Assembly: GCF_002105195.1 (NCBI RefSeq)
Contig: NZ_MUHU01000017.1
Span: 1-43,895 of the forward strand
Direction of reading: 5' to 3'
DNA length: 43,895 nt
From: Derxia lacustris
GTDB lineage: Bacteria; Pseudomonadota; Gammaproteobacteria; Burkholderiales; Burkholderiaceae_E
The notes beneath the pieces were generated by a model. The model was not told the origin of the DNA and did not search any database. It was given only the letters and a program-made list of their open reading frames with translations. How positions within the stretch are numbered: position 1 is the stretch's first letter; each line of letters begins with the position of its first letter. Shown here one piece after another: positions 43,455 to 43,895 of the stretch. A program made the translations under genes and the position numbers.

Positions 43455-43527
43455 GCCGCTTTTTCAACCATTGCCAGACTGGATCGGCCGGTTCAGAATC
43501 ACCCTGCTCAATCGTTGAAAAAGCGGC
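43455..43527. repeat. 14-bp perfect inverted repeat upstream of the HipB-like gene
   Basis: GCCGCTTTTTCAAC (43455-43468) and GTTGAAAAAGCGGC (43514-43527) are perfect inverted copies 45 bases apart. They lie just downstream of the possible promoter and 57 bases before the HipB-like start, a fitting place for an autorepressor operator pair or a large stem-loop. Confidence 0.6.
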
Positions 43528-43584
43528 TCCAAACGCGATTTTTCATGTTAGCAGCCGTATTTGAAGCTGTTGCCGCAGTCGTAC

Positions 43585-43895
43585 ATGCCACCTGATCTTC
43601 AAGCCACCAGCCAGACGCCCGCCGAGATGGAAGCCGCCATCGGCGAGCGGCTGCGCGCCTTGCGCCTGTCGCGCGATCTGGACCAGCAGACGCTGGCCGG
43701 TCGTGCCGGCATCGGCCTGACCGCACTCAAGCGGCTGGAAGCCGGCCAGGGCTCGACCCTGCACACGCTGGTCTGCGTGCTGCGCGCGCTGGGCCGCGAA
43801 GGCTGGCTCGACACCATCGCGCCGGTGGCCAGCATCAATCCGCTCACGCTCACCCGCGCCGCCGCGCCACGCCAGCGCGCGCAGCACGCAGACCA
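43585..43895 (+). CDS. hipB: HipB-like XRE-family regulator/antitoxin, 5' part
   Basis: The frame is open to the right edge, so about 103 residues are visible. A Cro/C1-type helix-turn-helix spans about 18-75 (IGERLRALRLSRDLDQQTLAGRAG, then TALKRLEAGQGSTLHTLVCVL). It is followed by LGREGWLDTIAPVASINPLTLTRAAAPRQRA, the tail typical of proteobacterial HipB antitoxins. ATG 43585 has no good Shine-Dalgarno; an internal ATG at 43627 is an alternative start. A hipA kinase gene would be expected just beyond the window. Confidence 0.75.
   Translation, partial: MPPDLQATSQTPAEMEAAIGERLRALRLSRDLDQQTLAGRAGIGLTALKRLEAGQGSTLHTLVCVLRALGREGWLDTIAPVASINPLTLTRAAAPRQRAQHAD

Overview
This window is chromosomal DNA from a high-GC betaproteobacterium, most likely of the Burkholderiales. 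The evidence is the protein families present and the gene order sdhCDAB-sdhE-gltA, odhAB-lpdA-zapE, mdh, and prpBC-acnD-prpF-acnB. A CowN homologue (CowN sustains N2 fixation in the presence of CO) beside a CooA-type CO sensor suggests a nitrogen fixer, possibly a Derxia-like Alcaligenaceae member. That placement is inference, because no nif gene is visible.

Layout. (1) 1-1744: the start of a secreted protein on the minus strand, an EmrE-like SMR pump, and a comparatively AT-rich stretch holding one orphan 117-aa gene. (2) 1745-4449: a MaoC-Pta fusion gene overlapping ackA, which together interconvert acetyl-CoA, acetyl phosphate and acetate. (3) 4534-17758, minus strand: gntR, sdhC-D-A-B-E, gltA, odhA-odhB-lpdA and zapE. 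Two UUCG-loop terminators divide this into separate transcription units. (4) 18076-29463, plus strand: mdh, an HpcH/CitE-like lyase, prpB, prpC, acnD, prpF and acnB, i.e. malate dehydrogenase, the methylcitrate cycle and aconitase B. An 18-bp perfect palindrome lies between gntR and mdh and is the probable operator. (5) 29563-32532, minus strand: creA, a cooA-like gene, cowN and a DUF4157 protein with a C-terminal nuclease-like domain. This is the most unusual part of the window. (6) 32653-39829, minus strand: a NitT/TauT-type ABC importer, an acyltransferase-3 membrane protein and a hybrid histidine kinase with a periplasmic solute-binding sensor. (7) 39920-43354: a GDT1-family cation transporter divergent from acnA. 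(8) 43585 to the end: the start of a HipB-like antitoxin/regulator gene.

How the genes work together. Much of the oxidative TCA cycle sits in one block: citrate synthase, AcnA and AcnB, 2-oxoglutarate dehydrogenase, succinate dehydrogenase and malate dehydrogenase. Isocitrate dehydrogenase, succinyl-CoA synthetase and fumarase are not present here. The methylcitrate cycle feeds propionyl-CoA carbon into the same pathway through succinate and pyruvate. The CooA/CowN pair would sense CO and protect nitrogenase from it. No tRNA, rRNA, CRISPR array or insertion sequence was seen.
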